Source: OMIS01 sp964443885 (GTDB taxonomy: Bacteria > Patescibacteriota > Microgenomatia > UBA1400 > PJMF01). Taken from it: a stretch of DNA of 23,473 bases. The stretch spans positions 1 to 23,473 of the forward strand of contig CAYUES010000011.1 of assembly GCA_964443885.1 (NCBI GenBank), read 5' to 3'. The notes beneath the pieces were generated by a model that saw only the letters and a program-made list of their open reading frames with translations, did not search any database and was not told where the DNA came from. This document shows positions 1 through 7,108 of the stretch, one piece after another. A program made the position numbers and the translations under genes. How positions within the stretch are numbered: the first letter of the stretch is position 1; each line of letters opens with the position of its first letter.

Positions 1-884
1 TGGAAAGCAGTGGGATCACTGGTAAAGTTTTGTGAAACTCGCTCGATGATACGCTCGGTAGCTGCCCCAACTTGTGCTGCTGGTGTTGGTGGCAACAACT
101 CCAAAATTTTGTCTACTACTTTAAGTTTGCGTACAATATCTTCGTTTTTTAAAACTTCGTCACGTAGTATCAATCGAATAATCTCCGCACCATCTCTTGC
201 ATAACTAACGTGATCTGGGAGAGTTCCTAAAACGCGAACAGCATTCTCTTGTACAAACTGCGCCAACTCCCTTTTTTCTTCTTCTCTACGTGTAGTTAAG
301 TCGTCTTGAGCTTGAACACGTTCCAGCTGAGACTGCTCTTGCAAACTCATGGTGCGAGTTGCACGATCCACAGCTGGTTGAGTTTGTGCTTGAGGTTCTG
401 ATTCAGTTTCTAGTGCTGGTGAAGTGGAGTTTGTAGCTGTGGCCCGATCACTAACATCTACTCTTGATGTTCCGTTTACTTGATCGTGTGCGGCGGCGGC
501 TGACTCTCCATTTGAACGAACAGTAGCTGGAAGCATTGAAAGTTTGTTAAACTCAGCAAAACCAATAAAAAGAGTATCAAGAAAATTCGTTCTTCGAGGT
601 GACGTAATCACTCGTTCTTGCCCACCTACTTCTTGTATTAGAGCTGTTAGTATTTGAATTCTTTGAGTTTCAAGAGGAATATTACGAGTTTCATTATATT
701 TTCTATAGTCAGCTGCTCGTTTTTTAGCGCTTTCTAGTTCTTGTCTCAGAGCGGTAATTGATAATGTGGCGTAATAATCTAAAGTTTCTTGAGGAACTAA
801 AGAAGTTCTTTCAGCCGTTATTTCGGTAGCACTACCCTGGGTTGGATCACGTCTTTCTAAGATAGAAGGCATTTCTGGTTGCAT
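1..884 (-). CDS. Unknown helical protein, partial (C-terminus beyond left edge)
   Basis: An uninterrupted reading frame of 294 codons starts at the ATG at 884-882 and runs off the window without a stop. I do not recognise the family. The protein begins MQPEMPSILERRD. It has a helical, charged first third, a Ser/Thr/Gln/Pro-rich linker around residues 120-175, and a Glu/Arg/Gln-rich stretch around 178-215 that looks like a coiled coil. A second helical domain follows (VRVLGTLPDHVSYARDGAEI, then a Leu/Val-rich helix). No signal peptide or membrane helix is visible in the part seen, so it is probably cytoplasmic. There is no Shine-Dalgarno; a TACACT box ends 6 bases before the ATG, so the mRNA may be leaderless. 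It is divergent from the gene at 1028. Its composition resembles the unknown proteins at 8309-9689, suggesting lineage-specific genes. The frame is certain; the function is unknown. Confidence 0.85.
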   Translation of the reverse strand, partial: MQPEMPSILERRDPTQGSATEITAERTSLVPQETLDYYATLSITALRQELESAKKRAADYRKYNETRNIPLETQRIQILTALIQEVGGQERVITSPRRTNFLDTLFIGFAEFNKLSMLPATVRSNGESAAAAHDQVNGTSRVDVSDRATATNSTSPALETESEPQAQTQPAVDRATRTMSLQEQSQLERVQAQDDLTTRREEEKRELAQFVQENAVRVLGTLPDHVSYARDGAEIIRLILRDEVLKNEDIVRKLKVVDKILELLPPTPAAQVGAATERIIERVSQNFTSDPTAF

Positions 885-890
885 GCAATA

Positions 891-919
891 AGTGTATCAA
901 AACTTGGACTAAATGTAAC
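891..919 (-). promoter_or_regulatory. Promoter of the left-edge gene
   Basis: On the minus strand GTTACA (919-914), a 17-base spacer, then TACACT (896-891). The -10 box ends 6 bases before the ATG, which would place the transcription start at or next to the start codon. The -35 box matches the TTGACA consensus at 4 of 6 positions. It lies inside one copy of a direct repeat, TGTAACTA, at 914-921 and 932-939. Confidence 0.5.
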
Positions 920-987
920 TAACTTGAATATTGTAACTACCTAAACTTTGATTTTGAGGTTGAGACAGCTCGTGAATGCATACTTGC

Positions 988-1015
988 TTTACATATTACT
1001 TACGCATGGTATAAT
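988..1015 (+). promoter_or_regulatory. Promoter with extended -10, gene at 1028
   Basis: TTTACA (988-993), a 16-base spacer, then a perfect TATAAT (1010-1015) preceded by TGG, giving an extended -10. The box ends 12 bases before the ATG at 1028. Transcription would start around 1022, leaving a leader of about 5 bases and no room for a Shine-Dalgarno. Confidence 0.7.
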
Positions 1016-1027
1016 TGCAAACTGCCT

Positions 1028-1555
1028 ATGACACGCCCAATTGAAACTACTTCAAACAAGCCCTACATTACACAACTTTTTCATGACAATCCTCATCATA
1101 ATCAAGGTGAGTGGCCATTTCTCAATCATCGCGCCGAGTATGTAGCAAAACTTTTAGCAATTGCTGTATCTGAAGTTGTTAACTCACTTACATCTGAGAA
1201 TGAAACTACAAAAATAATACTTTTTAAAAGACTGCATGAAGTGCTCTATACTGCTTATCAGCAGCTTCGTAGTAATAATCCCGATCATTCCGATCCTACC
1301 TTAACCGAACTAGTTGACTATGCTGTGCAACTTTGTCAGCAACGAATTACCGGTATCAAAAATACTAGGACAGAAAAAATTTTGAGCAACCTTATTCCTG
1401 GCGCTTTAGATGAAATTGCTATGTACGAATTATTTGGTGAACTGCAAGAAGAAATCAAACAGCATATTCGAGTGAATTCTAATGTTAGTGTTCTTTTAGG
1501 TCTCCCTACTCCAAGCATACTCCATATTGCAGCTTCATCTAGACTGAGCCGTTAA
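1028..1555 (+). CDS. Unknown 175-residue helical protein
   Basis: A complete frame of 175 codons that I do not recognise. The product is predicted mainly alpha-helical and soluble: residues 30-75 and 100-150 are rich in Leu, Ala, Glu and Ile with heptad-like spacing. There is no signal peptide, membrane helix or metal motif. The C-terminus is moderately hydrophobic (SVLLGLPTPSILHIAASS). It is transcribed alone from a strong extended -10 promoter and followed within 10 bases by a hairpin terminator, so it is monocistronic. The near-leaderless start supports the ATG at 1028. Codon choice is A/T-ending, like the other unknown genes here and unlike nrdJ or the PBP genes. Confidence 0.75.
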   Translation: MTRPIETTSNKPYITQLFHDNPHHNQGEWPFLNHRAEYVAKLLAIAVSEVVNSLTSENETTKIILFKRLHEVLYTAYQQLRSNNPDHSDPTLTELVDYAVQLCQQRITGIKNTRTEKILSNLIPGALDEIAMYELFGELQEEIKQHIRVNSNVSVLLGLPTPSILHIAASSRLSR

Positions 1556-1564
1556 TAATCACAA

Positions 1565-1594
1565 AATAAACCTCCTTTTTAAGGGAGGTTTATT
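1565..1594. terminator. Bidirectional hairpin terminator between converging genes
   Basis: A perfect 11-bp stem (1565-1575 with 1584-1594, arm AATAAACCTCC) with an 8-base loop. It sits between the converging gene at 1028 and groEL. On the minus strand the stem is followed by a T-rich run, so it fits best as the groEL terminator; on the plus strand the T-tract is weak. Confidence 0.75.
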
Positions 1595-1654
1595 CTATTA
1601 AATTTCTGAATCGATACCATGCTGTGCGGTGCTGTTTTCTAATTTTTTAGAAAA

Positions 1655-3277
1655 CTACATCATGCCGCCCATGTCTGGAGCTGAAGGCATCGCTTTTTTA
1701 TCTTCTGGCGCATCAGTAATCAAACAGTCAGTGGTCAAGATCATTGAGCCAACTGAAGCTGAGTACTGGAGTGCAGAAGTAGCGACCTTTGCAGGCTCGA
1801 TCACACCCGCTTTAATCATGTCACCATAGGTATTGGTGATCACGTCAAAACCAAAGGTTGGCTGATCTTTTTGTTTAATTTGATAGACAACTTCGCCTTC
1901 ATCAACACCAGAATTACGAGCCAACATCCGCAGTGGTTGCTCTAAAACTTCGCGAATCAGAGTAATACCGACTTGTTCGTCGTAGTTATTGCCTTTGAGT
2001 TTTTCAAGAACTTTGCCTGCTTGAATGTACGTTACACCGCCCCCAGGGATAATTCCCTCATCAATCGCAGCTTTGAGAGCTTCTTTTGCATCTTTGACGC
2101 GCTCTTGGAGGTTTTTCATCTCGGTTTCACTAGCCGCACCGACTTGGATGACAGCCACGCCACCAGCCAGTTTAGCTTTGCGCTCTTGGAGTTTTTCTTT
2201 GTCGAAGTCAGAAGTGGACTTTTCCATCTGAGCATCGAGTTGAGCCACACGGCCATCGATATCAGTCTGACTGCCTTTGCCACCCACGACTACTGTTTCA
2301 TCTTTAGTGGAGCGTACCATGTCTGCTCGGCCTAAATCTTCAACCGCTGCATCTTTAAGCGCGCGACCAATTTCTGCTGAAATTAAGTTGGAGCCTGTTA
2401 AGATCGCAATATCTTGTAGCATTTCTTTTTTGCGATCACCAAAGCCAGGCGCTTTGACTGCTAAAACATTAAATGCACCGCGTAGTTTGTTGAGCACTAA
2501 TGTAGTGATTGCTTCGCCGTCGATATCATCAGCGATGATCACCAAGTCTTTACTGATCTTCATGAAACTCTCGAGTAACGGTAGTAAGTCTTGAATACTA
2601 GAAATCTTTTGATCAGTGACCAAGATGTAAGGATTTTTAATTTCAGCTTCCATCGCATCGGTATTAGTGACGAAATATGGGGATGCATATCCTTTATCGA
2701 GGACCATGCCTTTTTTGTGGTCGATGGTAATGTCCATCGTTTTGCCTTCTTCGACTTCAAGAACACCATCTTTGCCAACCAGCTTCAGGGCTTCAGCAAC
2801 CTTCTTACCGATCACTTCGTTTTGGGCAGAAATTGTGGCAACTTTTTCCCAGTCTGATTCTTTAACTGGCTTGGCTAGACGGCGAATTTCAGCAACTGCG
2901 GCTTCAACAGCTTTATCCATACCACGTTTCATCAACATTGGATTAACTCCCGCAGTAACGTACTTCATACCTTTTGTAGCGATTTGTTGCGCTAAAAGTG
3001 TGGCCGTAGTGGTTCCATCACCGGCGGCTTCGTTAGTTTTGTTGGCAGCTTCTTTGACGAGTTGTGCACCCATGTTCTCGAATTTATCTTCAAGCACAAT
3101 TTCTTTGGCAACGCTGACACCATCGTGTAAGACAGTTGGCGCACCCCATGATTTGTCGATCGCGACGTTGCGTCCCTTTGGGCCAAGCGTGGTTGTGACC
3201 GCGTCGGCTAGTTTGTTAATTCCGATGAGCATTTTTTGTCTGGCATCATCGCCAAATGCTAATTGTTTTGCTGGCAT
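1655..3277 (-). CDS. groEL: Chaperonin GroEL (Hsp60, 60 kDa subunit)
   Basis: ATP-driven folding chaperonin that forms stacked seven-membered rings capped by GroES. The 540-residue length is that of ordinary bacterial GroEL and the sequence is collinear from the start (ADAVTTTLGPKGRNVAIDK) to the Gly/Met-rich end (MGGMM). Nucleotide-site features are present: TLGPKGRNV near residue 30, D52 in HDGVSVAKE, and D87 in GDGTTTATLLAQ. The hydrolysis aspartate is in the later AIDEGIIPGGGV motif. The equatorial, intermediate and apical regions are all recognisable. An AAGGGA Shine-Dalgarno precedes the ATG at 3277. It lies 110 bases downstream of groES and shares its promoter and CIRCE-like operator. 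The short GGMM tail is the usual disordered C-terminus. Identification is secure. Confidence 0.99.
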   Translation of the reverse strand: MPAKQLAFGDDARQKMLIGINKLADAVTTTLGPKGRNVAIDKSWGAPTVLHDGVSVAKEIVLEDKFENMGAQLVKEAANKTNEAAGDGTTTATLLAQQIATKGMKYVTAGVNPMLMKRGMDKAVEAAVAEIRRLAKPVKESDWEKVATISAQNEVIGKKVAEALKLVGKDGVLEVEEGKTMDITIDHKKGMVLDKGYASPYFVTNTDAMEAEIKNPYILVTDQKISSIQDLLPLLESFMKISKDLVIIADDIDGEAITTLVLNKLRGAFNVLAVKAPGFGDRKKEMLQDIAILTGSNLISAEIGRALKDAAVEDLGRADMVRSTKDETVVVGGKGSQTDIDGRVAQLDAQMEKSTSDFDKEKLQERKAKLAGGVAVIQVGAASETEMKNLQERVKDAKEALKAAIDEGIIPGGGVTYIQAGKVLEKLKGNNYDEQVGITLIREVLEQPLRMLARNSGVDEGEVVYQIKQKDQPTFGFDVITNTYGDMIKAGVIEPAKVATSALQYSASVGSMILTTDCLITDAPEDKKAMPSAPDMGGMM

Positions 3278-3387
3278 AGTTCCCTTTCAAGGTCTTTGTA
3301 CTTATTTTTTTGCGCTTATTTATTTAATTACTGATATCTGTAGTATTGTTTGCTCATTACTTTTGAGCAAACTCTGTGTTGTACGTT

Positions 3388-3693
3388 TTACTTAACAACA
3401 GCGAGTAAGTCTTCAAACTTCAAGAACTGATACTCGATGTCACCAATCTTAAGTTCAGTACCACCCCATTTTTTGTAGATGACACCATCTTTTTTCTTGA
3501 CTGGGCACTCAATTTTTGCACCATCATCCATCACCGCAGCACCACAAGCGATCACGGTACCGTGTTGAGGTTTTTCCGTATCTGAATCTGGCAAGTAAAT
3601 TCCAGAAGCTGTCTGGGACTGTTTTTGTGCTGGTTCAACTAAGACATACCCAGGAAGAGGTTGGATTTTGGCAAGTTCTAAAGATGGAAACAT
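3388..3693 (-). CDS. groES: Co-chaperonin GroES (Hsp10)
   Basis: Heptameric lid that closes the GroEL cavity. The 101 residues show the family's features in order: the KIQPLPGYVLVEP opening strand, the mobile GroEL-binding loop with the hydrophobic triplet (SGIYLPDS, about residues 30-37), GTVIACG, and the closing strands ending in DLLAVVK. It is slightly longer than usual because of a 7-residue N-terminal lead (MFPSLEL) and a small extension near KKKDGVIYKKW. AAGGAG lies 5 bases before the ATG, a strong Shine-Dalgarno. It is the first gene of groES-groEL and is transcribed from the TTGACA promoter upstream, with a roughly 70-base leader that begins at the CIRCE-like operator. Confidence 0.98.
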   Translation of the reverse strand: MFPSLELAKIQPLPGYVLVEPAQKQSQTASGIYLPDSDTEKPQHGTVIACGAAVMDDGAKIECPVKKKDGVIYKKWGGTELKIGDIEYQFLKFEDLLAVVK

Positions 3694-3730
3694 AGGGCTC
3701 CTTGATTGGATATTTTTTATTACTTAGTAT

Positions 3731-3757
3731 TTAGCAGTCTTTGAATATTACTGCTAC
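3731..3757. promoter_or_regulatory. CIRCE-like operator (candidate HrcA site)
   Basis: TTAGCAGTC, nine bases, then TACTGCTAC. The CIRCE consensus is TTAGCACTC-N9-GAGTGCTAA; the spacing is exact, the left arm matches 8 of 9 and the right arm 6 of 9. The C-to-G change in the left arm is mirrored by a G-to-C change in the right arm, so the symmetry is kept (TAGCAGT / ACTGCTA). It lies immediately downstream of the predicted transcription start of groES, the classic CIRCE position. A third half-site (AGCAGT, 3759-3764) follows. The repressor HrcA is not in the window. Confidence 0.75.
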
Positions 3758-3767
3758 AAGCAGTGAT

Positions 3768-3796
3768 AGTTTAGAACTATAGCATATTTCTGTCAA
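3768..3796 (-). promoter_or_regulatory. groES-groEL promoter
   Basis: On the minus strand a perfect TTGACA (3796-3791), a 17-base spacer and TAAACT (3773-3768). This is a standard housekeeping-sigma promoter. The predicted start is near 3761, directly against the CIRCE-like element, so a bound repressor would block it. Confidence 0.75.
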
Positions 3797-3823
3797 GATT
3801 TTTCTGCAGTTTAATGCTAGCAG

Positions 3824-4468
3824 CTATTGGGGCAGCGTTGGTGGCAGTTGCTGGGCAGCAAGTGTATCAAGTATTGGCTGATGTTCAACGACCAGTTCGG
3901 CGTGGCCATCTTTTTGACGGCGAATCGTGGACAGCAAAAAGCCTTCACAGTTAAGCCCACGACTGGAGAAGTATTGGTTTAACTCTTCTTGAACTAATGC
4001 CTCAACTTTGCTGCGATTTTGCTTGATTTGCTCGAGAGTGAGGTCAGCAAAGACACTGGCAATCCGACTGCGAGAAATCGGGCGGACAACTTTGGAAACC
4101 ACGTTTTCACCTAAGTTTTCCCACATCTCAGGAGCATTTAATTTATCGATTCTAAAAAGCACTGAACCTTGAACTTCAATATCTTCCCCATCATAGGTGG
4201 TCGTCATCACCGGCATATCACCAAGGGCTTCTTTATTCTGTGAAAAATCAAAGCCTTCACGAAGGGAGTACTCAAGAATTTGGGCATTAAAAAGTTTGGC
4301 AACTTGCCAGAAAGGAATCTTAAAATGCAGTCCAGGACCCCAGACTCGAGGTAGCACTCCTCGACCACGATCATAGACACAAGCCAAGTGACCAGGTGGC
4401 ACCGAGATGAAAAAACCGCCGACAACTTCGTCAACTAAAAATGAAACAACTAACTTATCAAATTCCAT
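3824..4468 (-). CDS. SPFH / band-7 (prohibitin-like) protein
   Basis: A 214-residue band-7 protein. The diagnostic opening is present at about residues 20-50: ISVPPGHLACVYDRGRGV, then GPGLHFKIPFW, matching the prohibitin/stomatin pattern. It continues with the beta-rich domain and the usual helical part (FADLTLEQIKQNRSKVEALV, then LNQYFSSRGLNCEGFLLSTI). I chose the ATG at 4468 because AAGGA lies 5 bases before it and TACAAT sits just upstream; the frame stays open for 33 more codons, but that part is low quality. The N-terminal segment is only weakly hydrophobic and contains Asp and Glu, so membrane anchoring is uncertain. The C-terminal coiled coil is short. Family members scaffold membrane proteases and insertases, and the neighbouring YidC-like gene fits such a role; that link is inference. 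Confidence 0.9.
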   Translation of the reverse strand: MEFDKLVVSFLVDEVVGGFFISVPPGHLACVYDRGRGVLPRVWGPGLHFKIPFWQVAKLFNAQILEYSLREGFDFSQNKEALGDMPVMTTTYDGEDIEVQGSVLFRIDKLNAPEMWENLGENVVSKVVRPISRSRIASVFADLTLEQIKQNRSKVEALVQEELNQYFSSRGLNCEGFLLSTIRRQKDGHAELVVEHQPILDTLAAQQLPPTLPQ

Positions 4469-4486
4469 AGTGTCCTTAACCTTTAT

Positions 4487-4492
4487 ATTGTA
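4487..4492 (-). promoter_or_regulatory. Possible internal promoter before the SPFH gene
   Basis: TACAAT on the minus strand in the 99-base gap between the insertase gene and the SPFH start, 18 bases upstream of that ATG. No good -35 box was found, so read-through from upstream may be the main source of transcript. Confidence 0.35.
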
Positions 4493-4567
4493 CCGCACGA
4501 ACAGATAAAAAGGAAAAGAGGAGCTGGAATCGAAGACGGAAGTAATAAATGACCAAGCCTGCAACAA

Positions 4568-5344
4568 TTACTTTACTTCTACCACGATTTGGTCTTGTGC
4601 TGCCTGGGCTTCTTTTTCGGCCATTTTTTCTTTGTAGATCTCAAAACGGCGCTGCACGGTGCGAATTGAGCTCAAGATAATACTAATCAGTAATGTGGTG
4701 ATGATAAAGACTTTTTTACCAGCGGGCAGACCTAAGAAGATAAAGAACGACACAATCGGTAAGATGATCTGTAGCCGCACAAACTGCTGTTTGGTGACTG
4801 GCGAATCTGAGCCCAACAACAGCACTGTCTCGAGAATAAAGATCAGAACTGATTGAATTAAGTTTAACGTCAAACTTGGTTTAGATAAATCGTATTTACC
4901 CAAGAACATCAAGTTAAACGGTTCTTCGATTCTGGGCATAAAGTCATAGAGCAAGTGGAAGTCCTCACCTTTCAACCCACTGCCAAAAATTTTCCAGAGC
5001 ATCAAAGCCACAGTAACTTGAATCGCCAAGTTAATGATTTCCGCAATCAAAATGCGTTTATTGGTGCGCATAATTGACTTCTTGGCCTGAACTAACCCCA
5101 TGTGATCATTTTTGAACTGCTCTTCTGCGGCTTTCAGTTTGTCGGTAATTTCTTTGCGCTCACCATGAGACTTTTGCTCTGCGAGAGAAAGAGGAAACAA
5201 AATAATCCGAATTACGATCGTCAGCAGAATCACCGCAATTCCCATGTCGGCATTGCCGCGGGTAATAAAATCGAGCATCGTATAAAAGAAGACCAGCAAA
5301 TTAAAAAAAGGCTGATAGATAAATAAAATAAAATACTCGGGCAT
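4568..5344 (-). CDS. yidC: YidC/Oxa1-family membrane protein insertase
   Basis: Inserts and folds membrane proteins. The 258-residue protein has the Gram-positive-type layout with no large periplasmic domain. The N-terminal block (YQPFFNLLVFFYTML, then MGIAVILLTIVIRIILFPLS) is the YidC signature. R46 matches the conserved arginine of the hydrophilic groove. A charged cytoplasmic hairpin (about 55-95) is followed by hydrophobic helices at roughly 100-118, 160-178, 191-206 and 208-227. LPAGKKVFII is the late LPAG motif. The C-terminal tail is charged (EIYKEKMAEKEAQAAQ), as expected for ribosome contact. There is no strong Shine-Dalgarno; the start is 24 bases after the upstream stop. The usual rnpA/rpmH/jag neighbours are absent, so this may be a second YidC copy. 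Confidence 0.9.
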   Translation of the reverse strand: MPEYFILFIYQPFFNLLVFFYTMLDFITRGNADMGIAVILLTIVIRIILFPLSLAEQKSHGERKEITDKLKAAEEQFKNDHMGLVQAKKSIMRTNKRILIAEIINLAIQVTVALMLWKIFGSGLKGEDFHLLYDFMPRIEEPFNLMFLGKYDLSKPSLTLNLIQSVLIFILETVLLLGSDSPVTKQQFVRLQIILPIVSFFIFLGLPAGKKVFIITTLLISIILSSIRTVQRRFEIYKEKMAEKEAQAAQDQIVVEVK

Positions 5345-5368
5345 GTTTGGACTAACGATACTTGTTAT

Positions 5369-5704
5369 TTAGCTGGATAGTTTTTTGCTCTCGTACAACA
5401 ACCCGTGGAACATATCAACGGTATCACGAAGAGAAACAATCAGATCTTTTGATAACTGGAGCGTTTCGTCATCAAAACTAAGTTCTGAGAGCGTTGCATT
5501 GGACTCCTGAACAATCGAATCTAGTGCTTTATTGATGATTTCACTATTTTCATCTGCCCAAGCTCTTCGTTTTTTATTGGGCATCGACAAAACACCCTCG
5601 AGTACTTTAGAGATTTCTTTCAGTTCGTGCGCTTTCAAATAGAGCGTAAACTTCACAGAAGATGCAGGCGTACTAGATACTAGTGTGATTCTGTCGGTAT
5701 CCAT
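5369..5704 (-). CDS. Unknown 111-residue protein
   Basis: I do not recognise this protein. It begins MDTDRITLVSSTPASSVKFT (a beta-strand-like opening) and is then helical and acidic, with a helix around residues 25-45 (ELKEISKVLEGVLSMP) and two more around 55-75 and 80-108. It has no membrane segment, cysteine or catalytic signature. It is first in the unit with yidC and the SPFH gene. An AGGGA element sits just before the ATG, but TATAAT ends only 7 bases before it, so transcription may start at the ATG itself, leaving that purine run outside the mRNA. Confidence 0.7.
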   Translation of the reverse strand: MDTDRITLVSSTPASSVKFTLYLKAHELKEISKVLEGVLSMPNKKRRAWADENSEIINKALDSIVQESNATLSELSFDDETLQLSKDLIVSLRDTVDMFHGLLYESKKLSS

Positions 5705-5711
5705 GTTCCCT

Positions 5712-5717
5712 ATTATA
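5712..5717 (-). promoter_or_regulatory. -10 box TATAAT adjacent to the 5704 start
   Basis: A perfect TATAAT on the minus strand ends 7 bases before the ATG, the spacing expected for a leaderless mRNA. No convincing -35 box is found 16-18 bases further upstream. Confidence 0.55.
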
Positions 5718-5823
5718 TAGCATATTTGGGCTGTAATTGCTAAATCAAATCAATTAGTTTTGAGTTCGCAGTTTGATCGTCTAGTACTCAAGTGGTAATT
5801 CTCAAAACTCTGGGTATTTGAGG

Positions 5824-5829
5824 TATAAT
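5824..5829 (+). promoter_or_regulatory. -10 box TATAAT adjacent to the tsaC-tsaE start
   Basis: A perfect TATAAT ends 8 bases before the ATG at 5838, predicting a leaderless transcript. The -35 region is weak. Confidence 0.6.
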
Positions 5830-5837
5830 ACCTGGTT

Positions 5838-7073
5838 ATGGAAATTATCAAGCTAGCTGATACACCAGTACAAACCGTGATCAAGAAAACGTGCGAAGTT
5901 TTGGCGGCTGGTGGACTAGTAATTTTTCCAACCGAGACAACATATGGCGCTGGGGTCGATGCCACAAATCCAGCAGCCGTTGAGAAACTTTTGCAGTACA
6001 AATCTAGACGAGAAGGCAAGCCACTTTCAATTGCTGTTACCAGTCTGAAAATGGCTGAGCAGTACGTAGCTGTGAACGATCAAGCACGGACTTTGTACAA
6101 GCAATTTTTGCCCGGTCCCGTCACTGTTGTTTCCAAAGATCTCGGCGTAGTCGCACCAGGTGTGGCTTCAGAGTTTGGCACGGTAGGTGTACGAATCCCT
6201 GATTATGAATTGTTGCTCGAGTTACTTGAAGTATATGGCAAACCAATCACCGCTACTTCCGCCAACGGCTCTGGCTTGAAACGACCATATGCGATTACCG
6301 ACATCTTTACTACTATTTCAGATAAACAAAAAAAACTAATTGATCTCGTTTTGGATGCTGGTACTTTGCCGACCAATCCACCTTCAACAGTTATCGATAC
6401 GACCCTTTCCACTCCAATTACTCTGCGCGCGGGCTCGATAGTACTACAAGCTGCTCAGTCCGATCAGACAAGAGCCTATGTTGATCAAGGCGGAACTACA
6501 GCATCAGGAGCTATGGAGGCGAAACCAAGCTACCAGCTTACTTCAGCCAACGAAGCAGAAACTAAAAGTATTGCAGGCAGACTGGTTTTGAAAAATTGGA
6601 ATGCTGTGGGGACAACTGGCCTGGTGATCGGCTTGGATGGACCGCTCGGCGCAGGCAAAACAGTCTTTGCCAAAGGCGTCGCAGAGTTTTTGCAAATCAA
6701 CGCACTGATCACTTCACCTACCTACGGCTATGTTGAGGAGTACGACTTCACCCGCCATCAAACCACTGGCAAGTTCTATCACCTCGATATGTGGAAAGTC
6801 GACTCAAAAGAATTGTTTGAAAAGTTGGAGTTGCCTGAGTCGCTACAGCCAGGTACAGTCATGGTGGTTGAGTGGTGGTCACAAGTCGCTGAGTTTTTTA
6901 CGCCATTTTTGGATGAGCAGAAAATTACATACTTGAGTATTCAAATTTCTGAAGATGCTGGTGTTACAGGCTCAAAAGCTGCAAGCACTACTCACCTTGA
7001 GTCTCTTGAAAACAATGCACCCGTTATTGAAACTGGCCAACGTCGTATGTATATTCAGGAAAGTGCCGAATAA
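5838..7073 (+). CDS. tsaC-tsaE: TsaC-TsaE fusion: threonylcarbamoyl-AMP synthase plus t6A ATPase
   Basis: Two enzymes of tRNA t6A37 synthesis in one 411-residue chain. Residues 1-205 are TsaC/YrdC, which makes threonylcarbamoyl-AMP from Thr, bicarbonate and ATP: FPTETTYGAG (30-39), KSRREGKPLSI, LPGPVTVV (91-98), TVGVRIPDY, ATSANGSG and STVID. It is the short TsaC form, without the Sua5 C-terminal domain. After a linker (about 206-232), residues 233-372 are TsaE, the P-loop ATPase that drives the TsaB-TsaD complex. They show Walker A GPLGAGKT (268-275, K274), SPTYGYVEEY, FYHLDMWKV and VVEWWSQ. An insertion of about 25 residues near 375-399 interrupts the C-terminal part before GQRRMYI. The two-domain frame has no internal stop or start-like break. 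It is followed 35 bases later by tsaD. The start is fixed by the adjacent TATAAT box. Confidence 0.95.
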   Translation: MEIIKLADTPVQTVIKKTCEVLAAGGLVIFPTETTYGAGVDATNPAAVEKLLQYKSRREGKPLSIAVTSLKMAEQYVAVNDQARTLYKQFLPGPVTVVSKDLGVVAPGVASEFGTVGVRIPDYELLLELLEVYGKPITATSANGSGLKRPYAITDIFTTISDKQKKLIDLVLDAGTLPTNPPSTVIDTTLSTPITLRAGSIVLQAAQSDQTRAYVDQGGTTASGAMEAKPSYQLTSANEAETKSIAGRLVLKNWNAVGTTGLVIGLDGPLGAGKTVFAKGVAEFLQINALITSPTYGYVEEYDFTRHQTTGKFYHLDMWKVDSKELFEKLELPESLQPGTVMVVEWWSQVAEFFTPFLDEQKITYLSIQISEDAGVTGSKAASTTHLESLENNAPVIETGQRRMYIQESAE

Positions 7074-7108
7074 CTGCTGTAATTACATTGAAAATTTGAA
7101 ACCCACAC

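Noticed and set aside
2667..3395. 242-codon plus-strand frame opposite groEL and the groES-groEL gap
   Set aside because: It mirrors groEL codons; its composition is Ser/Ala/Leu-rich and unlike a folded protein, and it has no Shine-Dalgarno or promoter.
4469..4567. Longer start for the SPFH protein (33 extra codons)
   Set aside because: The extra residues are not family-like, and a Shine-Dalgarno with a nearby -10 box supports the ATG at 4468.
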